Origin: Selenomonas sp.
GTDB taxonomy: Bacteria > Bacillota > Negativicutes > Selenomonadales > Selenomonadaceae
Direction of reading: 5' to 3'
Assembly (NCBI GenBank): GCA_003518745.1
Contig: DOYB01000244.1
Span: forward strand, 1-14,041
DNA: 14,041 bases
A program made the position numbers and the translations under genes. Position 1 is the stretch's first letter, and every line of letters starts with the position of its first letter. Under the pieces are notes generated by a model. The model ran no database searches, was not told the DNA's origin, and was given only the letters and a program-made list of their open reading frames with translations. Below are positions 6,830 to 13,988 of this stretch, one piece after another.

Positions 6830-7203
6830 TCCTGCCCCTCCAATACACATTGCGCTGTCGCATATTCCCTGGCGTGGCTCAGGGACAGATGAACCCTTGC
6901 CACCGCCTTTTCTGACGCCAGCTTACTATAATGACCTGACAAATTCACCAGTGGACAGCCCAATTCGTCAGGAAGAATTTCAATATCAAGCAGCGTCCCT
7001 TCCCGCAGTCCCGTGCCAAAGGCCTTAAGTACCGCTTCCTTTCCCGCGAAACGAGCCGCATAGGACGCGGCGGCCTGCATTCCGCGGCTATCACAATAGT
7101 CGCGCTCTCCCTTTGTATAGACTCGTTCCAGAAACCGAGGCTGCTTTATGGCCTTTTTCACCCTGTCTATTTCTATTATGTCAGTACCTATTCCAATAAT
7201 CAT
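6826..7203 (-). CDS. acpS: Holo-[acyl-carrier-protein] synthase
   Basis: 125 residues. It transfers 4'-phosphopantetheine from coenzyme A to the serine of acyl carrier protein, activating it for fatty-acid synthesis. Motifs are GTDIIEIDR (6-14, metal-binding D8) and ARFAGKEAVLKA (50-61, metal-binding E56), followed by the short C-terminal strand region VHLSLSHAREYATA (104-117). Length matches the usual 115-130. The frame is open upstream to 7260, but the conserved MIIGIGTDI begins at 7203 with GGGGTGG placed just before it, so 7203 is the start. The stop overlaps the nnr start. The ribosome binding site directly abuts the T-run of the terminator behind motB. Confidence 0.95.
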   Translation of the reverse strand: MIIGIGTDIIEIDRVKKAIKQPRFLERVYTKGERDYCDSRGMQAAASYAARFAGKEAVLKAFGTGLREGTLLDIEILPDELGCPLVNLSGHYSKLASEKAVARVHLSLSHAREYATAQCVLEGQE

Positions 7204-7213
7204 ATTCCACCCC

Positions 7214-7239
7214 AAAAAAGCCGGTTTTAGCCGGCTTTT
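7214..7239 (-). terminator. Intrinsic terminator behind motB, abutting the acpS ribosome binding site
   Basis: On the minus strand, AAAAGCCGG (7239-7231), a 6-nt loop, CCGGCTTTT (7224-7216) and a run of six T in total (to 7214). It lies about 40 bases past the motB stop. The next bases, GGGGTGG, are the acpS ribosome binding site. On the plus strand it would also have a weaker T-rich tail. Confidence 0.82.
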
Positions 7240-7278
7240 GTTTTGAACTATTCTTCTCACGCAAATGTTTTTCTAAAC

Positions 7279-8073
7279 TTACTTTGCCACCAAATCTGCC
7301 TCAGAAGCCGCACTGACTCCCTCATTGGGATTGAAACGCAAGCTGCGGGCAATGAGAATCTCAACCCTGCGGTTCTGCTGCCTGCCCTCTTCAGTGTCAT
7401 TAGTTGCTATTGGGCGATACTCGCTATAGCCTATAGCGCTGAACCTAGCGGGATTCAGCGTGTTATTCAGTGAAAGCAGGAACTTCATAAAGGTCAGAGC
7501 CCTTGAAGAGCTCAGTTCCCAGTTAGAGGGATACTGGGCCGTGTTTATCGGCACGTTGTCGGTATGCCCCGATATCAGTACGCGCTCCGGAATACTTGCC
7601 AAAAGGCCGGCCACCAACGGTCCGATTCGCTGGGATTCAGCCACAAGCTCCGCCGAGCCTGATGGAAACAGCGCTTTTTCCTTTATGCGGATCATCAAGC
7701 CTTCTTCCTCCAATTGGGTACTCAGCTCATTTTGGAGATTGTTCTGCTTGATATACTCATCCATTTCGCGCTTTATGTTTTCAAGTGTCTCATTTTCTTT
7801 TATATAGGCCGCGTTTCCCTGATCCTCAGCCGTCATTATCTCACGCTGCGGACTCACGTTTGGGCCGGCGCCCGAAAAGAATGAAGGCCCGCCCATATTG
7901 AACGCGGCTGTAAAAGCCTGCGCCATCTGCTGCATTTTCGTCTGATCAGTCTGGGACATAGCGAAAAGTGCAATAAAGAGAGCCAGGAGCAAAGTCATCA
8001 AATCAGAATAGGGCAGCAGCCAGGGCTCGCCCATTTCTTCTTCATGCGGCTCGGAATGCTTCTTCTTAGCCAT
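7279..8073 (-). CDS. motB: Flagellar motor stator protein MotB
   Basis: 264 residues. With MotA it forms the ion-conducting stator that drives flagellar rotation. A short charged N-terminus leads to one membrane helix (about 22-41) starting PYSDLMTLLL; Asp24 is the expected ion-binding residue (E. coli Asp32). After a Gly/Pro-rich linker and a coiled-coil-prone stretch (about 92-122), the OmpA-like peptidoglycan-binding domain follows, with GHTDNVP (169-175), an SSSRA helix start (188-192) and NRRVEI (234-239). Pore residues alone do not settle proton versus sodium; the tyrosine before the Asp is typical of MotB and is also found in PomB. AAGGAG inside the end of motA drives translation, with 4 bases between the genes. 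No other flagellar gene is in the window. Confidence 0.95.
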   Translation of the reverse strand: MAKKKHSEPHEEEMGEPWLLPYSDLMTLLLALFIALFAMSQTDQTKMQQMAQAFTAAFNMGGPSFFSGAGPNVSPQREIMTAEDQGNAAYIKENETLENIKREMDEYIKQNNLQNELSTQLEEEGLMIRIKEKALFPSGSAELVAESQRIGPLVAGLLASIPERVLISGHTDNVPINTAQYPSNWELSSSRALTFMKFLLSLNNTLNPARFSAIGYSEYRPIATNDTEEGRQQNRRVEILIARSLRFNPNEGVSAASEADLVAK

Positions 8074-8077
8074 AAAA

Positions 8078-8851
8078 TCACTCCTTCTTTATCGCGTCAC
8101 GTTCCGACTGCGGTATAAATACCATCAGCTTTGCCTCTATGGCCGTCGGTGAGTCACCGGCCTGGAGGGACAAAATCCCCTCAATAATCATTCTTTTCTG
8201 GCTGACCTCAGCCTTTGACAAACCCTTCAGCTTGTTAGCCATGGGCAGATAAACAACGTACGCGGTGAATATACCGAGAATCGTAGCAACGAAAGCCGCC
8301 GCGATAGCGTGACCCAGCTTATTGATATCGTTCAAGTTACCAAGAGCCGCTATCAGACCGATAACGGCGCCCAGCACGCCCAGTGTAGGCGCGTAAAGAC
8401 CTGCCTGCTCCAGCATGGAACGACCTGTGGCGTGACGCTCCTGCATAATCGCGAGCTCAGCGTCCAGCACGTCGCTTACGAACTCCGGATCCATACCATC
8501 GATAACCATTCCAAGACCTGTACGGAAAAAAGGATCCTCTATTTCGCTCACCTTGCTTTCCAAGGCAAGAATACCCTCACGACGCGCGATCTGTGACAAC
8601 TCAATAAACAACCGCAATAATTCCGATTTTTCCTGCAGCGCCGGCTTGAAAAATGCCATCTTTACCAGCTTGGGCAAGGATTTGAGCTGTTTCATATTGA
8701 AAGCAGTGAACAAACAGGAGAAGGTACCGCAGATAATGATCAAGAATGCCGCCGGGTTATTCAACGAACTAATCGGCGCGCCCTTGATGATCATTCCAAC
8801 GAAAACGGAAATAAGGCCACCAACCGCGCCGATGACTGTTGATATTTCCAA
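8078..8851 (-). CDS. motA: Flagellar motor stator protein MotA
   Basis: 257 residues from TTG 8851. The frame is open to a TTG at 8893, but AAGGGGG (8866-8860) sits 8 bases before TTG 8851, and the product then begins MEISTVIG, typical of MotA. Four membrane segments are visible (about 2-22, 33-52, 147-170, 182-203). The large cytoplasmic loop contains ARREGILALE (89-98), whose charged residues match those that contact FliG (E. coli Arg90 and Glu98). Conserved prolines lie at 155 (YAPTLGVLGAVIG) and 203 (YLPMAN), matching Pro173 and Pro222 of E. coli. It is followed at once by motB; together they look like one motility transcript with its own promoter candidate and terminator. Confidence 0.95.
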   Translation of the reverse strand: MEISTVIGAVGGLISVFVGMIIKGAPISSLNNPAAFLIIICGTFSCLFTAFNMKQLKSLPKLVKMAFFKPALQEKSELLRLFIELSQIARREGILALESKVSEIEDPFFRTGLGMVIDGMDPEFVSDVLDAELAIMQERHATGRSMLEQAGLYAPTLGVLGAVIGLIAALGNLNDINKLGHAIAAAFVATILGIFTAYVVYLPMANKLKGLSKAEVSQKRMIIEGILSLQAGDSPTAIEAKLMVFIPQSERDAIKKE

Positions 8852-8877
8852 AATGATAACCCCCTTAATCTTTCCCT

Positions 8878-8901
8878 TCAATCGAAGGACCAAGAATGCA
8901 T
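8878..8901 (-). promoter_or_regulatory. Possible 7-codon leader reading frame upstream of motA
   Basis: On the minus strand AGGAG (8911-8907) is followed 5 bases later by ATG 8901 and a frame that encodes MHSWSFD and stops with TGA at 8878. The motA ribosome binding site begins 11 bases further on. It has a better start codon and binding site than many real genes, but seven codons are too few to judge coding, so a chance ATG is quite possible. Confidence 0.3.
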
Positions 8902-8934
8902 TTGCACTCCTGTCTATTATTCCATATGATACTC

Positions 8935-8966
8935 AAAAAATCCTACCGGCAGAAGGTAAAATTTTT
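8935..8966 (-). terminator. Weak terminator candidate after hlyD
   Basis: On the minus strand the arms 8966-8955 and 8947-8936 pair over 12 positions with two G-U pairs around a 7-nt loop, and six T lie at the end of the right arm (8940-8935). The stem is mostly A-T, so it would be weak. The same bases hold the motAB promoter candidate. Confidence 0.4.
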
Positions 8967-8969
8967 ATA
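8943..8969 (-). promoter_or_regulatory. Candidate sigma-28 (FliA/SigD) promoter of motAB
   Basis: On the minus strand TATA (8969-8966), a 15-base spacer, then GCCGGTAG (8950-8943). The flagellar sigma consensus is TAAA-N15-GCCGATAA/T, so one -35 base and two -10 bases differ. Transcription would begin near 8935, leaving a leader of about 84 bases that contains the 7-codon frame. No sigma-70 promoter of comparable quality is visible here. It overlaps a weak hairpin that could end hlyD transcription. Confidence 0.4.
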
Positions 8970-8983
8970 TAAACTGCATATAA

Positions 8984-10018
8984 TCAAGACGCCGCCCCTC
9001 CGGCAAGCTTCACCTTGACTGTAGTTGCCATGCCGGGCTTGAAGTCAACAACCGGATTGGCCGGAAGCGATATCTTAACGATAATTTTCTTGCTTTCCGT
9101 ATTCCCGGATTCCTCCTGAGAACCTGCTTCCGTATTAGCCATATCCCCGGACTCAGCAGGTGTATCAAACTCTATGATGGTTCCTTCCATCTCACTATTA
9201 CCCAATTCATAGGAAACTAACTGGCCCAACTGCAACAGGGCTTTCTGCTCCGGCGTGATACTGGCTTCAAGCCAGATACGGCTGCTGTCGCCTATACTCA
9301 GTATGGTCTGACCGGCCCTCACATCGCTTCCCTCGGAAAGCTCCGAATAGTAAACTGTCCCTGCCACAGGCGCTGTGATTTCCGTTGCCTGGGAGGCTTT
9401 TTTCGCGTTTTCCAGCGCTGCCTCAGCCTGACGAAGCGCGATCTCCGCGCTCTCAATTACCTCGGGCGCGCTGGGCTGGACGGTTGTCTTGTATGTAACG
9501 GACGGGACGCTGGTAGCCGAAAGGGCGGCAGCATACTCAGCCGCAGCCTCATCACGCTTATTTGCGCTGATGGCTCCCATTTCGAACAGCTCATTCATGC
9601 GGTTCATACGTTCCTCAGCGCCGGCAATATCCACACCTGAGGCTCCTCCGCTATTTTCGTACACAGGAACAGTAACAACCTGACCCTTTATTACCTGAGC
9701 CAGATTCTGTTTCGACAGCTCCACTGTTTGCTCAAGCTGCGCGATCTGTTCCTCGGTTACACTGACCTCAACATGAGCAAGTGGCTGCCCTGCCTCCACA
9801 TGATCCCCGTCACTGACCAAAATTTCCTTTATCTTACCACCGGCAAATACCTTTACTCCTACCATTGTACTGGTGACCTTGGCATCGTAAATGCGCAATG
9901 TATGATAGCGATTTTGATAGTACCAGACGCCGCCTGCTCCAAGAAAAGCAACCAAGAGCAGTCCCACCAGTCCATATTTAAAAAAATATTTTACCCGTTC
10001 AGTTATATCAACTTCCAA
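8984..10018 (-). CDS. HlyD-family periplasmic adaptor (membrane fusion) protein
   Basis: 344 residues from TTG 10018, chosen because GAGGGG (10031-10026) lies 7 bases upstream; the open frame reaches 10081 but the extra residues run through a hairpin. One N-terminal membrane anchor (about 10-34) is followed by half a lipoyl/barrel-sandwich domain (about 45-84, VGVKVFAGGKIKEILVSDGD), a long coiled-coil hairpin (87-211) broken by Ser/Gly/Val-rich segments, the second lipoyl half (213-243, ITAPVAGTVYYSELSEG) and beta-barrel and membrane-proximal parts. Such adaptors bridge an inner-membrane exporter (ABC, MFS or RND) and an outer-membrane channel. No exporter or TolC gene is adjacent, so the substrate is unknown. 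An acidic Ser/Gly-rich insert (about 286-311) interrupts the C-terminal barrel. It lies between alaS and motAB, with no functional link to either obvious. Confidence 0.87.
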   Translation of the reverse strand: MEVDITERVKYFFKYGLVGLLLVAFLGAGGVWYYQNRYHTLRIYDAKVTSTMVGVKVFAGGKIKEILVSDGDHVEAGQPLAHVEVSVTEEQIAQLEQTVELSKQNLAQVIKGQVVTVPVYENSGGASGVDIAGAEERMNRMNELFEMGAISANKRDEAAAEYAAALSATSVPSVTYKTTVQPSAPEVIESAEIALRQAEAALENAKKASQATEITAPVAGTVYYSELSEGSDVRAGQTILSIGDSSRIWLEASITPEQKALLQLGQLVSYELGNSEMEGTIIEFDTPAESGDMANTEAGSQEESGNTESKKIIVKISLPANPVVDFKPGMATTVKVKLAGGAAS

Positions 10019-10052
10019 ATAGAATCCCCTCTTCTCACAAAGAGAATCATAC

Positions 10053-10077
10053 GGAGAAGCCCTCAAAGGGCTTCTCC
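10053..10077 (-). other. Strong hairpin between alaS and hlyD
   Basis: An 11-bp perfect stem (10053-10063 with 10067-10077) with a 3-base loop lies 9 bases past the alaS stop. On the minus strand it is followed by GTATGATTC, with no T-run, so it is not a classic intrinsic terminator. It could limit read-through, act as a 3' stabilising stem or an mRNA processing site, or be a weak terminator. Confidence 0.6.
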
Positions 10078-10086
10078 TCAATAAAT

Positions 10087-12714
10087 TTATCCAAGCTGTG
10101 CTTTGATGATTTCCAAAACCTTCTCAAAGTACTTTGGAACACCATCAATATTCTTGCCGCCTGCCTGCGCCATTTCCGGACGGCCTCCGCCGCCACCGCC
10201 TACAAGGCCGGCCGCTTCTTTGATAATCTTGCCCGCGTGTATTCCTCTGGAAACTGCCGCGGCATCAGCCTTGACCACCAGAAGGACTTTGCCGTCCTCA
10301 CTCAGCGCGGCCAGAGCCACGACACCGGTCTCCAGCTTATCGCACACCTTATCCGAAAGGCTTCTGAGTTCTTCCATATCCTTGGCCTTGGCCCGACCAT
10401 GCACAAAGTTGACCCCGTCAATATTAGTCGCCATCATGACCAGCTTCTGTGCATCGGCTCTGGCCTCTATTTCATGGATACGGTCCAGCTCTGCCTGCAT
10501 TTCCTTCTGCTGCTCGAGCAGCTTCTCCAGATGCGCGGGAACCTCCTCCGGACGTGTCTTCAAAATAGCCGCCGCATCCTCCAGAAGGTGTCTTTTCTCA
10601 TTTGCGTATTCCATCGCGGCGCGTCCCGTTATGGCCTCAATACGCCTTACTCCGGCAGCCACACCCGTTTCGCTGACGATTTTGAACATGCCGATCTGCC
10701 CTATGTTCTTTACATGGGAGCCGCCGCAGAGCTCCATACTGAAGCCCGGAACCTGAACAACACGAACAACATCACCGTACTTCTCGCCGAAAAGCGCCAT
10801 AGCCCCCAGCTTCTTAGCCTCCTCCAGAGCCATGTGAGAAATCTCAACATCTATGCCCTGAAGAATTTCTTCGTTGACCAATTCCTCAACATCAGCAAGC
10901 TGCTGCTCGCTCACCGGCTCGAAGTTGGAGAAATCGAAACGGAGACGCTCCGGAGTTACCAGTGAACCTGCCTGATTGACCTGATCTCCGACTACCTTCT
11001 TCAAAGCAGCCTGCAGAAGATGTGTCGCGGTATGATTGCGGGCTGAGGAAAGTTTTTTCTTCATGTCAACCTTTATGCTGACAATATCCCCAACCTTAAG
11101 CATACCCTCTTCAACATAGGAAATATGGTAAATGGTTCCATCGGGAAGCTTTCTGGCATTGGTTACCCGAATCCTTCCCATTTCACTGGAAAGCTGACCC
11201 TCATCTCCAACCTGGCCGCCACCTTCCGCATAGAAGGGGGTCCTATCCAGAATAATACCGGCTTCCTCTCCATCCTGAAGCTCATCAACAAGACTGCCAT
11301 CCTTCCAGATAGCAACTACCTTTGCTTCCTTTGCTTCAGGGTCGGACAACAGCTGGCTGGTGTCGATACCACTGAGGTCAGGCACCGCGACCCGCTGGTT
11401 CTCGGCACGGGCAGAACGGGCGCGCTCCCGCTGCTCTTCCATAGAGCGGTCGAAGCCTTCCTTATCAAGGGCAAGTCCATTTTCCTTCAGTATCTCGTCC
11501 GTAAGCTCCCAGGGGAAACCATAGGTATCGTAGAGACGGAAGCCAATGGCGCCATCCAGCTCTTGCTTTCCCGCGGCCTTTACCTCCGCTATATGTCCTT
11601 CGAGGATCTCCATGCCCTGCGCCAAGGTAGCAGCAAAGCGATCCTCCTCCAGACTGATGACCTTGCGGATATAATCCTGCTTGTTTACCAGTTCCTCAAA
11701 ATCCGAGGCATCCTTATAGATTTCCACCACGGCCTGTACCGCGCCATCCAGGAATTTATCCGTTATCCCAAGCATACGGCCATGGCGTATGGCACGACGC
11801 AAAATACGGCGCAGGACATATCCCCGTCCCTCATTAGATGGCAGGATTCCGTCCATAATCATAATGGACATACTTCTGGCATGATCGGCAATAACCTTAA
11901 GTGAAATGTCCTTCTGCTCATCCTGACCATAGGGAACCCCCGAAACCTTGGAGGCATATTCAATAATCGGGAACAAGAGATCTGTCTCAAAATTGGAACG
12001 CTTGTCCTGAAGCACTGAAGCAAGACGCTCCAAGCCGCAGCCCGTATCGATGTTCTTATGAGCCAGCGGATTATACTCACCGGCCTCAGTCCTATCGAAC
12101 TGTGTGAAGACAAGGTTCCAGATTTCCAGAAAACGGTCGCAGTCACAGCCAACTCCGCAGGTGGGCTGGCCGCAGCCCCTCTCCTCACCAAGGTCTATAT
12201 AAATCTCGGAGTCAGGACCGCAGGGGCCGGGACCGATTTCCCAGAAATTATCCTCCAGCTTCACGATGTGGTCCTGAGGAAAACCGGGCTGGCTCTTCCA
12301 AATTTCAATGGCTTCATCATCCTTAGGATATACTGATACCCAGAGTTTATCCTTGGGAAGCTCCACTACCTCTGTCAGGAATTCCCATGCCCAAGGTATA
12401 GCCTCGCTTTTAAAATAGTCTCCAAAAGAGAAATTTCCCAGCATTTCAAAGTATGTCTGATGACGGGCCGTACGTCCCACATTCTCTATATCGCCTGTGC
12501 GCACGCAGCGCTGGCAGGTGGTTATACGGGTACGGGGCGGCTTCATCTTTCCGGTGAAGAAGGGCTTGAAGGGTGCCATGCCCGCGCCTATCATCAAAAG
12601 TGTAGGATCATCCTCGGGAATCAGAGACGCGCTGGGCAGCCGCAGATGGCCATGCTTCTCCGCAAAAAACTTCAGATATGCCTCCCGAAGTTCATTACCA
12701 GTCATATGTTTCAA
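10087..12714 (-). CDS. alaS: Alanine--tRNA ligase
   Basis: 875 residues from TTG 12714, about the usual bacterial length. It charges tRNA-Ala with alanine and clears mischarged Ser and Gly. The N-terminal class II core includes DPTLLMIGAGMAPFKPFF (about 36-53), RTARHQTYFEMLGNFSFGDY (81-100) and a Cys cluster (C181, C186, C190, C192) in the insert common in Firmicutes. The editing domain has HTATH (561-565) and CGGSH (663-667), the zinc ligands of the deacylation site. The C-terminal DHHA1 domain has the glycine-rich stretch at 839-845 followed by RPEMAQAGG. The frame opens at TTG 12729 inside the ribosome binding site; GGAGG lies 8 bases before TTG 12714, while ATG 12705 would be 17 away. It has its own promoter. 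Confidence 0.97.
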   Translation of the reverse strand: MKHMTGNELREAYLKFFAEKHGHLRLPSASLIPEDDPTLLMIGAGMAPFKPFFTGKMKPPRTRITTCQRCVRTGDIENVGRTARHQTYFEMLGNFSFGDYFKSEAIPWAWEFLTEVVELPKDKLWVSVYPKDDEAIEIWKSQPGFPQDHIVKLEDNFWEIGPGPCGPDSEIYIDLGEERGCGQPTCGVGCDCDRFLEIWNLVFTQFDRTEAGEYNPLAHKNIDTGCGLERLASVLQDKRSNFETDLLFPIIEYASKVSGVPYGQDEQKDISLKVIADHARSMSIMIMDGILPSNEGRGYVLRRILRRAIRHGRMLGITDKFLDGAVQAVVEIYKDASDFEELVNKQDYIRKVISLEEDRFAATLAQGMEILEGHIAEVKAAGKQELDGAIGFRLYDTYGFPWELTDEILKENGLALDKEGFDRSMEEQRERARSARAENQRVAVPDLSGIDTSQLLSDPEAKEAKVVAIWKDGSLVDELQDGEEAGIILDRTPFYAEGGGQVGDEGQLSSEMGRIRVTNARKLPDGTIYHISYVEEGMLKVGDIVSIKVDMKKKLSSARNHTATHLLQAALKKVVGDQVNQAGSLVTPERLRFDFSNFEPVSEQQLADVEELVNEEILQGIDVEISHMALEEAKKLGAMALFGEKYGDVVRVVQVPGFSMELCGGSHVKNIGQIGMFKIVSETGVAAGVRRIEAITGRAAMEYANEKRHLLEDAAAILKTRPEEVPAHLEKLLEQQKEMQAELDRIHEIEARADAQKLVMMATNIDGVNFVHGRAKAKDMEELRSLSDKVCDKLETGVVALAALSEDGKVLLVVKADAAAVSRGIHAGKIIKEAAGLVGGGGGGRPEMAQAGGKNIDGVPKYFEKVLEIIKAQLG

Positions 12715-12792
12715 GCTAATTACCTCCAAAAGCCTTTGAACTGTTACGAAATAAATTTTACGCAGTTCCTATATTTTCCAAAAATCCAGTAC

Positions 12793-12801
12793 AGTATACC
12801 A
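12793..12801 (-). promoter_or_regulatory. Extended -10 promoter of alaS
   Basis: On the minus strand TGGTATACT, a TG-n extended -10 with TATACT at 12798-12793. No good -35 box stands 16-18 bases upstream, which is typical of extended -10 promoters. Transcription would begin near 12786, giving a leader of about 70 bases. The leader contains a small GAACTG/CAGTTC stem (12738-12743, 12763-12768) but is too short for a T-box. Confidence 0.55.
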
Positions 12802-12851
12802 CAAATTCGATATGATTTTCCATAAATTTCTATGACCCAAATCTCAAAGCG

Positions 12852-13988
12852 TTAAAACACGAATTCACGGAAAACCACATTGCCAAACTTCATGCCAAGA
12901 GAGGTCAACCGAATGTGATCTTCCGTTTCTTCCAACAGCTTCCGCGCTTTCATTTTTTCTATAGCTTCATTGTATACAGAACCTATTGGACAATCAAATT
13001 TCCTTTGAAATGCCCTTTTGTCAATCCCCGCTGACATACGCAGCGCAAGAAAACAAAATTCCTCCATTTCGGTTTCCCTGTCCAACAGTTCCTCATTTTC
13101 CCTGTATGGCAGGCCCGTTTCAACTGACTTGATGTATTTCTCTACGGAGCTTACATTGTTCCATCGGCTATCGCCCATATAACTGTGGGCCGCCGCTCCC
13201 ATTCCAAGATAAGGCACATCCGTCCAATACCCCATGTTATGGCGGCTCTCGTACCCTGGCAGGGCGAAATTTGAAATTTCGTAACGGACATAGCCCCTGT
13301 CAGGAAGGTATTCCGTCATATAATCATACATTGCTTCTACAATGTCATCGACAGGAAGCCTTAGTTCCCCTTTTTCCTGCTGTCTGGCAAAAAGGGTTCC
13401 GTCCTCCACCTGCAGCCCGTAAATGGAAATATGCTGCGGCGCAAGCTCCATGGCTGTCTCCACACTTGTCTTCAGATCCTCAAGGCCCTGCCCCGGCAGA
13501 CCATACATCAGGTCTAGACTCAAATTCTTAAAGCCTGCGCTCTTTGCCATTTCGACCGCCCTAACTGCCTGTTCGGCAGTATGTATACGCCCTATTGCCC
13601 TGAGTATTGTGTCGTTGAAGCTCTGTACTCCCATGCTCAAACGATTCACGCCACATTCCAGCAGAGCATGAAGGTATTCCTCGTCCACCGTTCCGGGATT
13701 TGCTTCAATCGTAATCTCCGCGTCACTTTTTATGGGCACTGTCCTTCTTAACTTACCAATCAGTCTTGCCAGTACACCCAATGGCAGTGCCGTAGGTGTC
13801 CCCCCGCCTATATACACCGTATCTGCCGGTCCAAGCTGCTCCAAAAGAAGTGATTTTTCCTCGATTTCCATGGAAAGGGCTGTCCCGTATGGCTCCATCA
13901 AAGTCTCATAGCCCGCGAATGATGGAAAGTCACAGTAGTAGCACTTCTTCCTGCAAAAGGGTATATGGATATAGATTCCCAATCCCAT
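12852..13988 (-). CDS. hemW: HemW-type radical SAM protein (heme chaperone; formerly HemN-like)
   Basis: 378 residues. The radical SAM cluster motif is CRKKCYYC (C12, C16, C19), followed by DF as in HemW; true coproporphyrinogen oxidase HemN has a further Cys at that point. GGGTPT (61-66) is the SAM-binding glycine motif and YGLPGQ (162-167) a conserved barrel loop. HNMGYW (250-255) is the HNxxYW motif that marks heme-binding HemW. It is therefore better called a heme chaperone or insertase, although many databases label it oxygen-independent coproporphyrinogen III oxidase. The ATG overlaps the lepA stop by one base (TGATG) and has no strong binding site of its own, so translation is probably coupled to lepA. 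The lepA-hemW pair is common in Firmicutes. Confidence 0.93.
   Translation of the reverse strand: MGLGIYIHIPFCRKKCYYCDFPSFAGYETLMEPYGTALSMEIEEKSLLLEQLGPADTVYIGGGTPTALPLGVLARLIGKLRRTVPIKSDAEITIEANPGTVDEEYLHALLECGVNRLSMGVQSFNDTILRAIGRIHTAEQAVRAVEMAKSAGFKNLSLDLMYGLPGQGLEDLKTSVETAMELAPQHISIYGLQVEDGTLFARQQEKGELRLPVDDIVEAMYDYMTEYLPDRGYVRYEISNFALPGYESRHNMGYWTDVPYLGMGAAAHSYMGDSRWNNVSSVEKYIKSVETGLPYRENEELLDRETEMEEFCFLALRMSAGIDKRAFQRKFDCPIGSVYNEAIEKMKARKLLEETEDHIRLTSLGMKFGNVVFREFVF

Noticed and set aside
10019..10086. Separate sigma-70 promoter for hlyD
   Set aside because: TATGAT and TTGAGG are present, but their spacing is wrong and they overlap the hairpin.
10103..11904. Long plus-strand frames (up to 259 residues) across alaS
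   Set aside because: They are antisense shadows of alaS, whose motifs are complete. The products are low-complexity or featureless, with no start signals.
12715..12851. T-box or other riboswitch upstream of alaS
   Set aside because: The leader after the extended -10 is only about 70 bases, with one small stem and no T-box sequence or terminator.
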